DNA from: Meghimatium bilineatum | Lineage: Eukaryota; Mollusca; Gastropoda; Stylommatophora; Philomycidae | Direction of reading: 5' to 3' | DNA length: 64,000 nucleotides | Assembly (NCBI GenBank): GCA_034231615.1 | Contig: CM067319.1 | Coordinates: 4,462,001-4,526,000, forward strand | In this document: in pieces, positions 11,453-22,372 of the stretch | Layout of the letters: every line of letters begins with the position of its first letter | Numbering within the stretch: position 1 is the stretch's first letter | Notes under the pieces: generated by a model | Databases searched by the model: none | The model's input: the letters and a program-made list of their open reading frames with translations, nothing else | Told to the model about the DNA's origin: nothing | Position numbers and translations under genes: made by a program

Positions 11453-12265
11453 TATGTTATTATTTATGAGTTATTTTATTACTTGTATTTATTCTTATTC
11501 TTATGGTGTATGCCGTTTGGCGCTAGTTTTATCATGTCTTTTCACTACCGTCTGTTTTGTGTGCTGTAAATTGTTTCTGATATTGATGTTCTTCCATACC
11601 ACAATGTCAGATTGTCAAGCATATTCTCTCTTGTTCTTCCTTTGTTATCTCTTACTCTTCAACTTGCCTGTTGTCACGGGGTGTTCTATTTTTTTCTGTT
11701 CCCATGATGTGTTCCAAAATGTGGATTGTCTCATTCTGTTGCGGATATTATTATTTATATTGTTATTTTTAGCATCATTATTATTATATAGTTAATCTTA
11801 CCTAGATTAACGTTCATAAAATCTGCATTGAAATCTGCTATAAAATATGTTTATAAATATATTTGCATTTGACACAAATCATAATCCAGATTTTCTATTT
11901 TCCCCTTTTCCAGGCAAATAGTACTTAACTGCAAGTGCGGATCCACAGAAGCAGCATTCACCTTAGGAGAAAGACAATAGTACTTCAGACGTTTCACCGC
12001 TATGACAACATAATATGGTGCTACATTATCTCACTACTGACATTTTCCTCTATTGACTTCCAAGAAATGTCCTAAAATTACGACATTAACACACTTGAAA
12101 CTGCATAACTCAATATATTATAAGAATTCATGTAAAAATCTGATAACAACAATGGAGATATAAACATTGCTTTCCGTTTTTTTTCGTTTCGGCTGTGTGA
12201 ATTGGAAATAGATCGATGATGTCTGCAGTTTATTAATTCTTGAAAGGATAAATCTTAGTGGTAGT
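11453..12265. other. AT-rich upstream region, no gene called
   Basis: An ORF at 11442-11795 (117 residues, very rich in Leu, Phe and Cys) begins inside the 35-bp array and shows no recognised motif; the hydrophobic composition probably reflects T-rich DNA. Confidence 0.35.
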
Positions 12266-12405
12266 TGTGGAGTTTAGGTGGTAACCGGTTCTAGAAACTG
12301 TGTGGAGTTTAGGTGGTAACCGGTTCTAGAAACTGTGTGGAGTTTAGGTGGTAACCGGTTCTAGAAACTGTGTGGAGTTTAGGTGGTAACCGGTTCTAGA
12401 AACTG
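12266..12405. promoter_or_regulatory. Four perfect 35-bp repeats with AACCGGTT palindromes
   Basis: The unit starting TGTGGAGTTTAGGTGGTAAC occurs at 12266, 12301, 12336 and 12371. Each unit carries GGTAACCGGTTCTAGAAAC. AACCGGTT is a perfect 8-bp palindrome and matches the core of the Grainyhead/CP2-family site. The cluster lies about 280 bp upstream of the TATA box of the 228-residue gene, so it could be a homotypic enhancer or promoter module. The sequence shows only the sites; function is inferred. Confidence 0.55.
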
Positions 12406-12424
12406 TACATTCTGAGTATATTAA

Positions 12425-12837
12425 ATGTGAATTCGTGGAATATTGCTGTTACCTGAAGAGAAATTCTACGAATGAACACGGTTACCTGAGAAGAAACATT
12501 GTAATCACCGTTGTTACCTGAAGACAGGTTTTGTAGTTATCGTCGGTACATCAAACGAGGATTTGTAATAATCTTTATTGCATGAAGAGAGGCTTTGCAA
12601 CCATTGCTACCCGAAGAAAGGCTTTGCAGCTATTTTAGTTAACAAAAAGAGACGATTTGCAACAATCCTTTAAAAAAAAAAGTATATAAAAGGGGAGAGA
12701 AGTGTTATAATCGTCGCCATTACTTAGTTCGTGTAGCCATCGTTGCTACCTAGCGAGTATCTATGTAAGTCTTCGTGCTTACCTGAAGGAAATCTAGGTA
12801 ATTATAGTAGTTACTTGCACAGAATCTGTCAGGAAGT
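12425..12837. repeat. Degenerate ~30-38-bp tandem repeat running into the 5' UTR
   Basis: A diverged unit resembling GTTACCTGAAGAGAGGTTTTG followed by TAATCATCG is recognisable about ten times (around 12450, 12480, 12512, 12545, 12575, 12602, 12635, 12730, 12778, 12810), right up to the ATG at 12838. Copies differ greatly, so the array is old; it now forms the promoter and leader of the gene. Confidence 0.5.
12683..12692 (+). promoter_or_regulatory. TATA box candidate
   Basis: TATATAAAAG lies 155 bp upstream of the ATG at 12838, which would place transcription start near 12715 and leave a leader of about 120 bases. Confidence 0.5.
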
Positions 12838-13524
12838 ATGATGGCGTCCCAGTCAGCAAAAGTTAACGATCCGATGTATAACTTCGACACTCACTTTCCT
12901 GAGCGTCTTTCAAGACTACACCTTCATGGAGATTTCAATCTTTCTGGATCGTTTAGAAAAAAAAAGAACAAAACTCAAAGAAGTGGTGCCAGGTATAAGA
13001 CCCAGCCTGTCACATTCGATGAAATAACAGAAGTGGACGAAGAACCGGTACCACAAGGTGGCGCAGAAAAGGAAAATGATCCCGAACAGCTAAAAGGGCA
13101 ATTGCAAGCATTCTCACGGTCAATGGATGGCTTGCTACCAAAAGGAGCAGTCATAGATCAACCAAGTCCCTTTCAGCACCACATTTCTCATTCAAGATCT
13201 GGATCCAGGAAGTTTCAGAGGCATCCTGATTGTATTCCAGAGCGAGTTGATCTGGAGCAGCAACAGTCGCCTACACCGCAACCAGACGACAACGAAAACA
13301 GACTTAAAGAAGTTCCCATGTTTCCTGCATTTAGTACACAGTCTGCAATCCAGAACGTCATTGCAACTGCTTCTTTACTGACTCCTTCAAATATTGCAGG
13401 AGCAGAAGCCAACGTGGCAAGTATCCCACCAGTACCATCCCCAAATATTGGCGCACGTCGCCAGAAAGTTACTGCCAAAGCAAAGAAACGCCAAAAGGCT
13501 TTGGAAGATGGAGACATTTCGTGA
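12838..13524 (+). CDS. Hypothetical 228-residue protein, single-exon gene
   Basis: I do not recognise the family. This is the longest ORF in the first 21 kb that is not repeat-derived, and its base composition is clearly less AT-rich than the flanks. It starts with two consecutive ATGs after a TATA box. Visible features: a basic block RKKKNKTQR at about residues 40-48; a conserved-looking segment TQPVTFDEITEVDEEP at about 55-70; a Ser/Arg run SHSRSGSRKF near 117-126; a Gln/Pro/Asp-rich acidic middle; and a C-terminal basic stretch RRQKVTAKAKKRQK at about 207-220 that could be a nuclear localisation signal. There is no signal peptide or membrane segment, and low complexity suggests much of it is disordered. 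Expression or splicing into more exons cannot be excluded. It could be an intronless regulatory or scaffold protein; no function is assigned. Confidence 0.7.
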   Translation: MMASQSAKVNDPMYNFDTHFPERLSRLHLHGDFNLSGSFRKKKNKTQRSGARYKTQPVTFDEITEVDEEPVPQGGAEKENDPEQLKGQLQAFSRSMDGLLPKGAVIDQPSPFQHHISHSRSGSRKFQRHPDCIPERVDLEQQQSPTPQPDDNENRLKEVPMFPAFSTQSAIQNVIATASLLTPSNIAGAEANVASIPPVPSPNIGARRQKVTAKAKKRQKALEDGDIS

Positions 13525-15619
13525 AACCCAAACTGGTATAACTCAAAACGAGAAGATATACAACAGTTGAAAGGATATTTACTTCTCGTTATGTGACGTC
13601 ATGTTGTTTATTATATAACTCGTCTGTTATCGTAGTATTGATAACAATGAATACAACCGTTATGAAAACGTATGACATGACATGTACTGGATTCTCCCAT
13701 ATAAAGATATTTATGTTGTTATAATTCATAATTAATTCTACTTGAATTACGCTCATGTGTTGTTCAGAATGTATTTGTGTTTTTGATCATCCTAAGGTGT
13801 GTATAAAGTCGCAGTGTACTCTATGTATATTTGAGTTGACATTACGTCATATAACTTGTTTGTGACTAGTGTGGATCAGCGTGACGTAGGTGCATATCCA
13901 CTTTAAGGACACTATATATAGGCCTACATATTTACAATCGCAATTGTGTTTGATTACACAATGCGATCTTTAAATATTTAACAGCTAAGTAGGCCTTAAT
14001 TAATAACTAAAACATATACACCAACGACGTTTCGACATATGTGACTCCATTAATTGAATAAATTATACGAAACATACTATGGGAAAAACACTGCATTCAT
14101 TATTGGGGGCGACACATAAGCAGTTAAGATGCTTATTTGAAAAACCGTAAACTTATAAATGATGAACTGAAATTAAGTAAACAATGTAAGAAACCGAAAA
14201 TATAAAACAAAAATTTGATACAGAGAAATGTGGTTTCTGAGAAAAACAAAAATGTAGTGAGCTAATACAGGACTAGAAATACTGATTTTCGAACAGAAAG
14301 TTCATGGAAAAGGGATAAGAGGGCATTCTAAACTTCAATTCTTGGAAGGTATAATAAACTTGCTAAAATGATTAGTAGAAACAAGAAATCCTACACCGAG
14401 ATGCCCTTAAAGAGGAATAGCAGTGAGAACAACGTTCTGTACAATAAAGAAAAATGTCCACAGAAAGTAATAGCAGTGAGAACAACGTTCAGTAATGGTT
14501 ATAACACATTAAACAAATATGTAATTTTTCAAGGCAAATATAATAATGACATTTGGATATATGAAAAACATAGCCAATTGCATTTTCGTATGAAGACATT
14601 TTGATTTTGAAAAAAAACCTCGGATTAGCCTGTTTATATGATTTTTAGGTTCATGTCTGGGAAATGTGACCAAGTTTTAGGGGACAAACCATGAGATCGA
14701 AACATATTAAACCTGCGTTAGTGTACGACATTCTGTAGGGGAAAATAACCACATAAACATTACATTTATTAGGTCCCTTTGTTGGCGAAAAGTTTAAGAA
14801 ATATTGCTTGGAAGGGAGATAGCTTATTTTAGTTTTCGTGAGATGGTAGTGTGGTGTCATGATTGTTGATATAGTTATAGTATTGGGAAGTAGATTGTTT
14901 AGTGGTTGGGAGGGGTGATGGTTCAACGGGTGTGGTTAGGGTGTGGAATAGTGTAACCTATGTTTGGGAGGGACATATTATTGGCGTATGATGGCGCAGA
15001 GGTTCACGGGATGGGTGGCTATTCGAGTGGTCTATATATGCGCATGTCCTCCTATATGGCATAGAAGGGATTTAGGTTGTTGTGGAGTCTATATTGTCAC
15101 ATCAATTCTGCTAGGTAGCTGTTTAAGTGGTAGCTCTGTAAACAGACATCTGCGATTACATTATCCATCTTGGTTTAGCGTCGCCTCGTCTGTTAGGTGT
15201 GCTTGTCACGGGATATTTCTGTGACGACACATAAGATACGCAGAATATAACAGAAATTACATAGCTCTGCGCACAACAGTACAAAGTCATTAAAAAGTTG
15301 AACTGTTATCAAGTAATTTGGTCACATCTTCCGTTCATGTACCATTTTTTGTGTGGCTGTACATGTACATTACCTTGAATTTGCACATTTCCACTATGGA
15401 ATATGGTATTACTTCTATTTAACCTACCAGCATTATATTTAAAAAAAGGATTTGAATTTTTGTATTATCTTTCAAACATTGATAAAAAATATTTTAACAA
15501 GAATTCAATTATACTATATACCTTCCGTGTTCCTTGTATTGTGTTAATCTTTCAAATTCTAATTTCTTTTCACCACGGGTGCTGAAAGGTGTCTAAAACC
15601 TACAACTTAGAATTAAGTC
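13525..15619. other. AT-rich intergenic DNA
   Basis: No supportable gene. Short ORFs at 14368, 14651, 14964 and 15403 show no recognisable motif. A duplicated phrase AGCAGTGAGAACAACGTTC occurs at 14419 and 14472. Confidence 0.4.
14057..14062 (+). terminator. AATAAA polyadenylation signal candidate
   Basis: AATAAA 533 bp after the stop of the 228-residue gene, within AT-rich sequence. Chance occurrence is possible. Confidence 0.3.
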
Positions 15620-15796
15620 CATGCTCGCAGGGCCGGCCCTAACAATTGAAGGGCCCAAAGCGAAACGGATTGCGAGGGGCTCAGTCTGGGTAGGGAAGAG
15701 GATAATAAAATAAATTCTAATATGAATTTATGGGCCTATGAAGTGCGGGGCCCACTGCGGCCGCATAGGTTGCCTAAGACCAGCCCTGCATGCTCG
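15620..15796. mobile_element. hAT-type MITE with perfect 8-bp target duplication
   Basis: The 161-bp element (15628-15788) begins CAGGGCCGGCCCTAA and ends AAGACCAGCCCTG, imperfect terminal inverted repeats of the hAT type (CAGGG...CCCTG). It is flanked by identical 8-bp CATGCTCG at 15620-15627 and 15789-15796, the length diagnostic for hAT transposition. It has no coding capacity, so it must have been moved by a transposase from elsewhere. Confidence 0.9.
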
Positions 15797-16504
15797 GTAC
15801 AGCCACGACCTTCGTTAGACAGGCATGTGAGCAGAGTCATTACATTTGGCCAATCCCACTATTATTGTACTTTCCATTCCCTGGCGAAAGTGTAAATAGC
15901 AAAGCATAAATATCAAAGTACAAATAGCAAATCATAAATAGAAAAGTATAAATAACTGATCAATGATAAACACGGCAATTATTGCAATAGACTATATTAG
16001 TGGTGCTGCACACAGGCCAGTCTGATAAAGGTTACTGTACAGCAGACAAATCATTGTAAACTGTGTGTGTGTCCATTTTCTAACAGTTGTACATACGTCA
16101 TTTCAATGTAACATGTCTCTTCGTGATCGTATCCCATCTTATTCGTGTTCCAGTCCAGATTAAGGCTTTCTGTTCGAAACGTAGGTTTGTTATATTTTCT
16201 TACGTTTCGGTCTCTCCACCACTGATCACGGTATTTCTTCATATATTTATTATATATTTCACCAGTTCTACAGCAGCGTCTAAGATCTCTAAGAATATTC
16301 TTTTTTTTTCTTTCTGTTTACAAGTTAAGAGGAAAGACAAGTTTACCATTTTTATTTCCTATGCCTGTTGGTGGTGCTTTATTTTCAACTCGAAATAGCC
16401 GCAGTTGTAATATTCTATTCTATTTGGCATGGTGTCCAGAGTTTTTGAAGTCCTAGATAAATGGTTCTAAATGTGTAACTTTATATACACATTATTAAAA
16501 CTGA
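15797..16504. other. AT-rich intergenic DNA
   Basis: At 15895-15960 there is a short degenerate repeat (CAAAGTA/CATAAATAGCAAA). No gene recognised. Confidence 0.4.
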
Positions 16505-16612
16505 TGGGAATTGAACACGATTCGTTCTAGCGGCACTGAATTGCCTTGCAACTCAAGTAAACAAGTTTTCAGTACTTGTCTTACCACATTTCCCCCAAAA
16601 GGTGTGATCTCG
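16505..16612 (-). mobile_element. tRNA-like SINE head (box A/box B), family 2
   Basis: On the minus strand this reads a box A-like segment in GACAAGTACTGAAAAC, then TTGAGTTGCAAGGCAATTCA and a box B-like GTTCAATTCCC. The copy at 25725 matches better. Related minus-strand copies lie at 44305, 49465 and 59405. Confidence 0.5.
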
Positions 16613-19600
16613 TCAAGACATTCAACCTGTGCACTGAAATCACTGAGAACGGACCAATCGAGACAAGGACTTTTATAACAACAAACATCTCTTCAAGTAT
16701 TGAAGTATCCTCAAGCTTACAAACATATACCATCAGTATTAGAACTACAAGGACTGATAGGCGTACCTAACATAAATAACATACAGAAAGAATAATGAAA
16801 CTTCGAAATAAAACCACTGTTCTGTCTGTATGTTCTTACTTGAATTTACATGTATAAAACAATCGAACAGTAATTCATTTGTTTAACATGGGCATAGTGC
16901 TTGGGCATTCACAGCTCAATCTAAGGGGAAGATAATCAGAGAGAATAAGATGCATTTGTTGTCATTACAAGCATCAAGACTATGGCCTAGAAATAGATGA
17001 CAGCATCGAGGGAATCTCATGTTTGCATTCTTAGTGACTTTATGAGCGTGCTCAGGAAAATACACATGGGTCGCATTCGAGAACAGTCGCTTAAAGCAGT
17101 CGAAAACAATGGCTTGAGGAAGTCGAGAGGTAGAAGTTGGAATGTATCACATAAAATTCAATTTTGTGCCTTGTCATGTGGGTGTTCAAGGTATCGAGAG
17201 AACGGATCTGCTGGCTTGCATTGCTTCTGTGTCCGGCGATAGAGAAATGTATCATATGGGCATTTTGAACTTCTTACAAGAAAAACCGCAGGTAAATTAA
17301 ATTAATGAGACTGACTTTTTTCTTGTCAAGACATATTATCTAGTCCTGTTGCGTAATACAACAGTTACTGGTGCACCTATAGACCTTGTATCTCCGACCT
17401 CAACTGCTGTGATATTTTGGGCAGGACTGTGGCCCTGCTCGATGTAGGATATCAATCTTAGTTTCCAGCCCCTGTTAGCTGGACTAAGGCCCATTCCAAC
17501 TTCAAAGAGTTGGGCTCAATAGGAAATGCAGGTGACGTTTTTCATTTCATGACCAGAATAAGGGAACTGAGTTTTAAATGCGGCATTGTCAGAAATAAGC
17601 GTCACTGTGTGCTTAGAAGAATGTGCGTAAACCACCAAAGAACTGGAATATGGTGTAATGGTGGATACATTCAAGTGAAGACAGGAGCTTCTATGGACGT
17701 GTCCGCAGTGCAATGCTAATGATCCGACAACTAACTTATGATCATGTTTCCTGTGAACTAGAGGGCGTGAAGCGGAGACACGAAGAAAATCTTTCTAATT
17801 ATGGTAGGGGGACACATAGCCATTTAGGAAGGTCACATGAAAACAAATATTTTACGAACGCACAACAAGAAATAACATTGGGAAAAACTCTTCACGTGAT
17901 GCTGTACATGACATCAAGAATCTATGTTGTCAGACACAAGTGCTCCACGGAAGTGAGTTTGTCCCTGAAGGGGACCACATGAAATAGGTTGAGAAACACT
18001 GCCCCAGTTGCATGTTTGGTTTACTAACTAAAACAAAGACACCTGTCAATCTTTTGGAGATCTTGGAACAAAAACTAACGCTTGTTCATCTTCGGTCAGC
18101 TCATCAGAATGATAACAGAATGGCGCTTTATCCCAATCACACAGCAACCAAGATATACATACATGTGGCACTGGACCAAAGACAGTTGAAGGTTTGTTGC
18201 ACATGAGTTCACGCATAATGAAACAATAGTACTTACGTAGAACACAAGTGAAATTTGCAGAAAAATAGCTATCGTACAGACTATCTAATGATAGGGTTTG
18301 GTACTAAAAATACAAATAACATTATACAAAACATTTTCATACTTTCAACCTTCAGGTTCTTTTGAAGAAAATGCAAGTCAATCATAAAAAACATTAAAAA
18401 TTATGGCAATATCACAAACGTATTAGACGGCAGATATTTAACAACAGAGAAATCCAAGGTAAAATGGCGTTACTTATACAAAAAGTATTGTTTTAGAGAC
18501 GCGCAATAAAAATATTTAAGAAGAATGATAACGGAGCAAAATAACTATTCATAAAAACAACATGAACGATACTACAACGAAAGCCCCACCCGATCAAATC
18601 TAAATAAATGAATGAATGGAATTAAGACCAAAAGGCTAAAGGGTACCAAACTTAAATATACCGATCTGTAAAGGCATACCAAACTCTATCGTGTATGGTG
18701 TAGGATACTATAATATGCAGTGATCTGGATACCACAGGTACCACGATGATCGGCGCCATTGAAATGTATCGCGACAGGAATATATGTTCTGTGCTTGATG
18801 TCATGAATATGTCAGAATAATATCAATAATGAAATAGGATCTGGCTTCAATCTATATTCTTTGGCAGAAGCAAGATCTGGCTGCAGTCTATATTCTTCCA
18901 TGAAAATCTGCTCAGATGTGCATAATTATTTGAGCAGACTTCTTCATTTATAAAATGATCAATTTCCACATCTTTTTCATAAGCGATTCGTTTCTTATGC
19001 TCAGAAGTCTGTCTATACAGTCAGTGGCACCGCCTCCATGAAATCAGTCGTCAGCAGGAGGTCCTCATGGCTGCCCCACAACCTTACTGTCAGGTGTTAA
19101 TCCTCAAATCGCAAAAGACTACACCTGTCCTCAGATTCTGGAGTATTCATGAAGTCTGAGGACCCTTTTCACATGGAAATTGGTCAGTTTGGACAACCTT
19201 CATCTTGTGGAGATGTGTTTATAATCTAGTATTTATGGTGTTTGCATTCGAGTGCTGCACATGCTTATAATCATGTGCAAAGCTGTAAATGGATATTTTT
19301 AACTTTAAGATGAAATCTTCCAGAAAGTTGCTGCCTTTTCTCTGACTCCATGTATATTTATGTATTTGATAAGGTTGTTGCATTTTTACATTTCGCTCGT
19401 GTTACCCCTGCACACGCATTTCCAGTATCGGATTGTTTTTGGAGCTAGACAAGAGTGAAATTTAACAAACTTTTTCTTGTTAAACACCCAGAGACAGCAC
19501 GTCATGTATACAATTATATTTCCATCTCCTCTGAGTGACCTCTTCTCATATTTCTGCACTCAGATGAGTTTTGAAGTCTTCTATGTATGAAATAGTCTGC

Positions 19601-20202
19601 AATCTGGTGAGACTTGAAGTCTTCTAGGTATGAAATAGAACTCTGGAGGAACCTACTGGTGGCACAAAATATTAAAAGTGCTCTATTGCTCGCAATTTCC
19701 GGTGATAAAGGCAAGCAAAGGACATTTATTTAATAATACAATCTGTTTCCTGATCTTCTTTACCGCTAAAATCTGCACAACATTGACGCACATCATTTTT
19801 ATTGCGCCTATTTGTATCAATATCACAGTAAGGATGCTCAATATGGCGGCACAATCTCGCACACACACACAAGATTAAAAAAACATCAAGAAATGTTAAC
19901 TTGTTTTTAAATTCTTAACATGGTCTACCTTGATCTTCTATTAATCTCGGAAACTGGAGTAAGCTTTAGACCAAGGCATGACATGAAGGTACCAAGATAT
20001 GGGTGAAGTGAAGCAGACATGGAATGAAGTGACCAAGACATGGGGTTAAGCTAATACTATTGCGTGCAACGTGTTATTATCTAGCGACTCCGATATGTTT
20101 ACCCAGGTTGGAGAATATAGAATTTTAAACAAAAAAAATTTTGCCCCTATTCACGAGGAATTAACAGGAATAGTTGCTAGTGCAATGAGCACGAGGCTGC
20201 TC
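16613..20202. other. Intergenic DNA without recognised gene
   Basis: Many short ORFs occur on both strands (16997, 17510, 17713, 18012 and 19514), none with a recognisable domain. Bases 17345-17460 share a diverged sequence (CTTGTATCTCCGAC, CCTGCTCGATGTA) with 24340-24410, an unclassified dispersed repeat. A hAT-like end (GGTTGAGAAACACTG) occurs near 17989. Confidence 0.4.
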
Positions 20203-20205
20203 TAT

Positions 20206-20254
<49 letters not shown>

Positions 20255-20357
20255 GCTGCTGCTACTACTACTACTACTACTACTACTACTGCTTCTACTA
20301 TTATTACTGCTACTACTACTACTACTACTACTAATACTACTACTACTACTGCTACTA
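20203..20357. repeat. (TAC)n trinucleotide microsatellite
   Basis: Mostly perfect CTA/TAC trinucleotides with TGC and TTC interruptions. Confidence 0.97.
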
Positions 20358-20374
20358 TAATCCTTGCTGAAAAA

Positions 20375-20570
20375 GACAATGTACAGGTTCAGAGAATGTT
20401 AGAAATGGGAGTGACCAGGGGAAAAAGTTCGTCCTCACTGGAAGACCAGAAGGGCCAACAAACAACAACTGACTGGGACACTGAACTTATATATCTTTAG
20501 ATGGCTGACGGAATAGCAAGCCGCACATTTATAGGTCTGTCCCTTGTGCAGTGATGCTGGTTCCTAATCA
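20375..20570 (+). mobile_element. LINE 3'-end fragment, jockey/I-like family
   Basis: The segment CAGAGAATGTTAGAAATGGG and the following ~150 bp resemble 55185-55340, the region just after the RNase H domain of a LINE. Frames are broken. Confidence 0.55.
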
Positions 20571-21334
20571 AGCTAGAATAAAAAATATATGTAAACCTTA
20601 AAAATGGTAGATGGCGCTGAACCGTGAAAATCCTACCCCCACCTTAGCAATGGCATACACGTCCATAGATCATCGAATATTACTGCAGTGTATAATGTTA
20701 ATGTGCTGGCACGCGCACTGCATATACGCGTGTTAATGTATTTACACACCACCTGTGCCGGATGTTGTCTCAGCATGAGACTGCTGTGCACGTTCGTTCT
20801 TATTTATAGAAAATTGGAAAGAAGCAGAAGTTCAAATAAACATAACTCTGTTCCCAAGGTTAAAAAAATATATAAACTCTGAGATGCGCAGTCCCTTTAT
20901 GCACAAACGTCTACAATAGAAGTCCTAACAGGTGAATGCAAATATCCATTCTGCTGAGGCCTTTTAAAAACATATCGATAGAAACACGTCATATCTGTAC
21001 TATTTCGTGTCACTAGGAGAGGCTACTTCGTCCTTTTCATTGGCTGAGCAAGTTAGTAGCAGGCTCTCGTGTTGAAACTAAATAAGGGTAGCTTTTTGGA
21101 ATGTTTCGGTTGATGGGTAAAAATTACAAGGGCTCTACAGATGAGCAGATTATTACATTTCCTGTTAAGTCTACTTTTGTAGATAACCGGAATTAGACCA
21201 GTCCGTTCAACGGCACCAAATCGCATAGAATAATTAAAAATTGTCCTCTGGCTTCCTACTTAATTTTTTGTGTGTAGATAACAGTGCTTTAAAGTTGTCT
21301 CAAAGTATCTATCCTCTCTCTGTTTCTCTGTCTG
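20571..21334. other. Intergenic DNA
   Basis: No gene recognised. A fragment of the family-2 SINE (minus strand) may lie at 21185-21230 (GGAATTAGACCAGTCCGTTC). Confidence 0.35.
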
Positions 21335-21337
21335 CTA

Positions 21338-22372
21338 TTTTTTTTTTGATTGAAGGTGTTGTATGATTAAATAACGATCGATTTCCAGGTTATGGCACGT
21401 TTTGTCTCTTGAAATGCACTGAAGGCTCAGGCCGCGTGGAACTCCATCAATTCGCCTTCTTGTTGGTCTTCCTCTGCCACTTGTTATTTGCATATCCTGC
21501 TGTATGGCTTGCCAGTAAGAGTTAATTCTCATTAAGTGACCGTATTCTGTACGTTTCTGTTTTATAATATATCTGACCACAGATGTTGTTCCAACAGTTC
21601 TTGTAATCTCTTCATTCCTCACATGATCTCTTCTTGTTCCAACAGTTCTTGTAATCTCTTCATTCCTCACATGATCTCTTCTTGTTCCAACAGTTCTTGT
21701 AATCTCTTCATTCCTCACATGATCTCTTCTTGTTCCAACAGTTCTTGTAATCTCTTCATTCCTCACATGATCTCTTCTTGTTCCAACAGTTCTTGTAATC
21801 TCTTCATTCCTCACATGATCTCTTCTTGTTCCAACAGTTCTTGTAATCTCTTCATTTCTCACATGATCTCTTCTTGTTCCAACAGTTCTTGTAATTTCTT
21901 CATTCCTCACATGATCTCTTCTTATTCCAACAGTTCTTGTAATCTCTTCATTCCTCATATGATCTCTTCTTATTCCAACAGTTCTTGTAATTTCTTCATT
22001 CCTCACATGATCTCTTCTTATTCCAACAGTTCTTGTAATCTCTTCATTCCTCACATGATCTCTTCTTATTCCAACAGTTCTTGTAATCTCTTCATTCCTC
22101 ACATGATCTCTTCTTATTCCAACAGTTCTTGTAATCTCTTCTTTCCTCACATGATCTCTTCTTGTTCCAACAGTTCTTGTAATCTCTTCATTTCTCACAT
22201 GATCTCTTCTTGTTCCAACAGTTCTTGTAATCTCTACATTCCTCACATGATCTCTTCTTATTCCAACAGTCCTTTTAATCTCTTCTTTCCTCACATGATC
22301 TCTTCTTGTTCCAACAGTTCTTGTAATCTCTTCATTCCTCACATGACCTCTTCTTGTTCTTTTCTTAGACAT
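21338..22372 (-). CDS. LINE-derived ORF expanded by a 16-residue tandem repeat
   Basis: A 345-codon minus-strand ORF. Its start and bulk are about 16 repeats of RNEEITRTVGTRRDHV-type units, while its last ~80 residues (VVRYIIKQKRTEYGHLMRIN, then TSGRGRPTRRRIDGV) are the GH-x-x-R and GRGRP region typical of LINE polyprotein C termini. The motif RNEEI before that region also occurs in the LINEs at 43.48 and 62.45 kb (KIRNEEIRNRVGI), so the repeat grew from within LINE coding sequence, in units of 48 bp that preserve the frame. It is probably not a functional protein; the open frame follows from the unit length. Confidence 0.6.
21587..22358. repeat. Minisatellite, 48-bp unit, ~16 copies
   Basis: The unit starts GTTCCAACAGTTCTTGTAAT. 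Variants (ATTCC for GTTCC, TTTCTTC for CTCTTC) are clustered, giving a patchwork of amplified sub-blocks. It lies inside a LINE-derived frame. Confidence 0.96.

Noticed and set aside
11442..11795. 117-residue hydrophobic ORF as a membrane protein
   Set aside because: Starts inside a minisatellite and its Leu/Phe/Cys bias follows from T-rich DNA; no splice or domain evidence.
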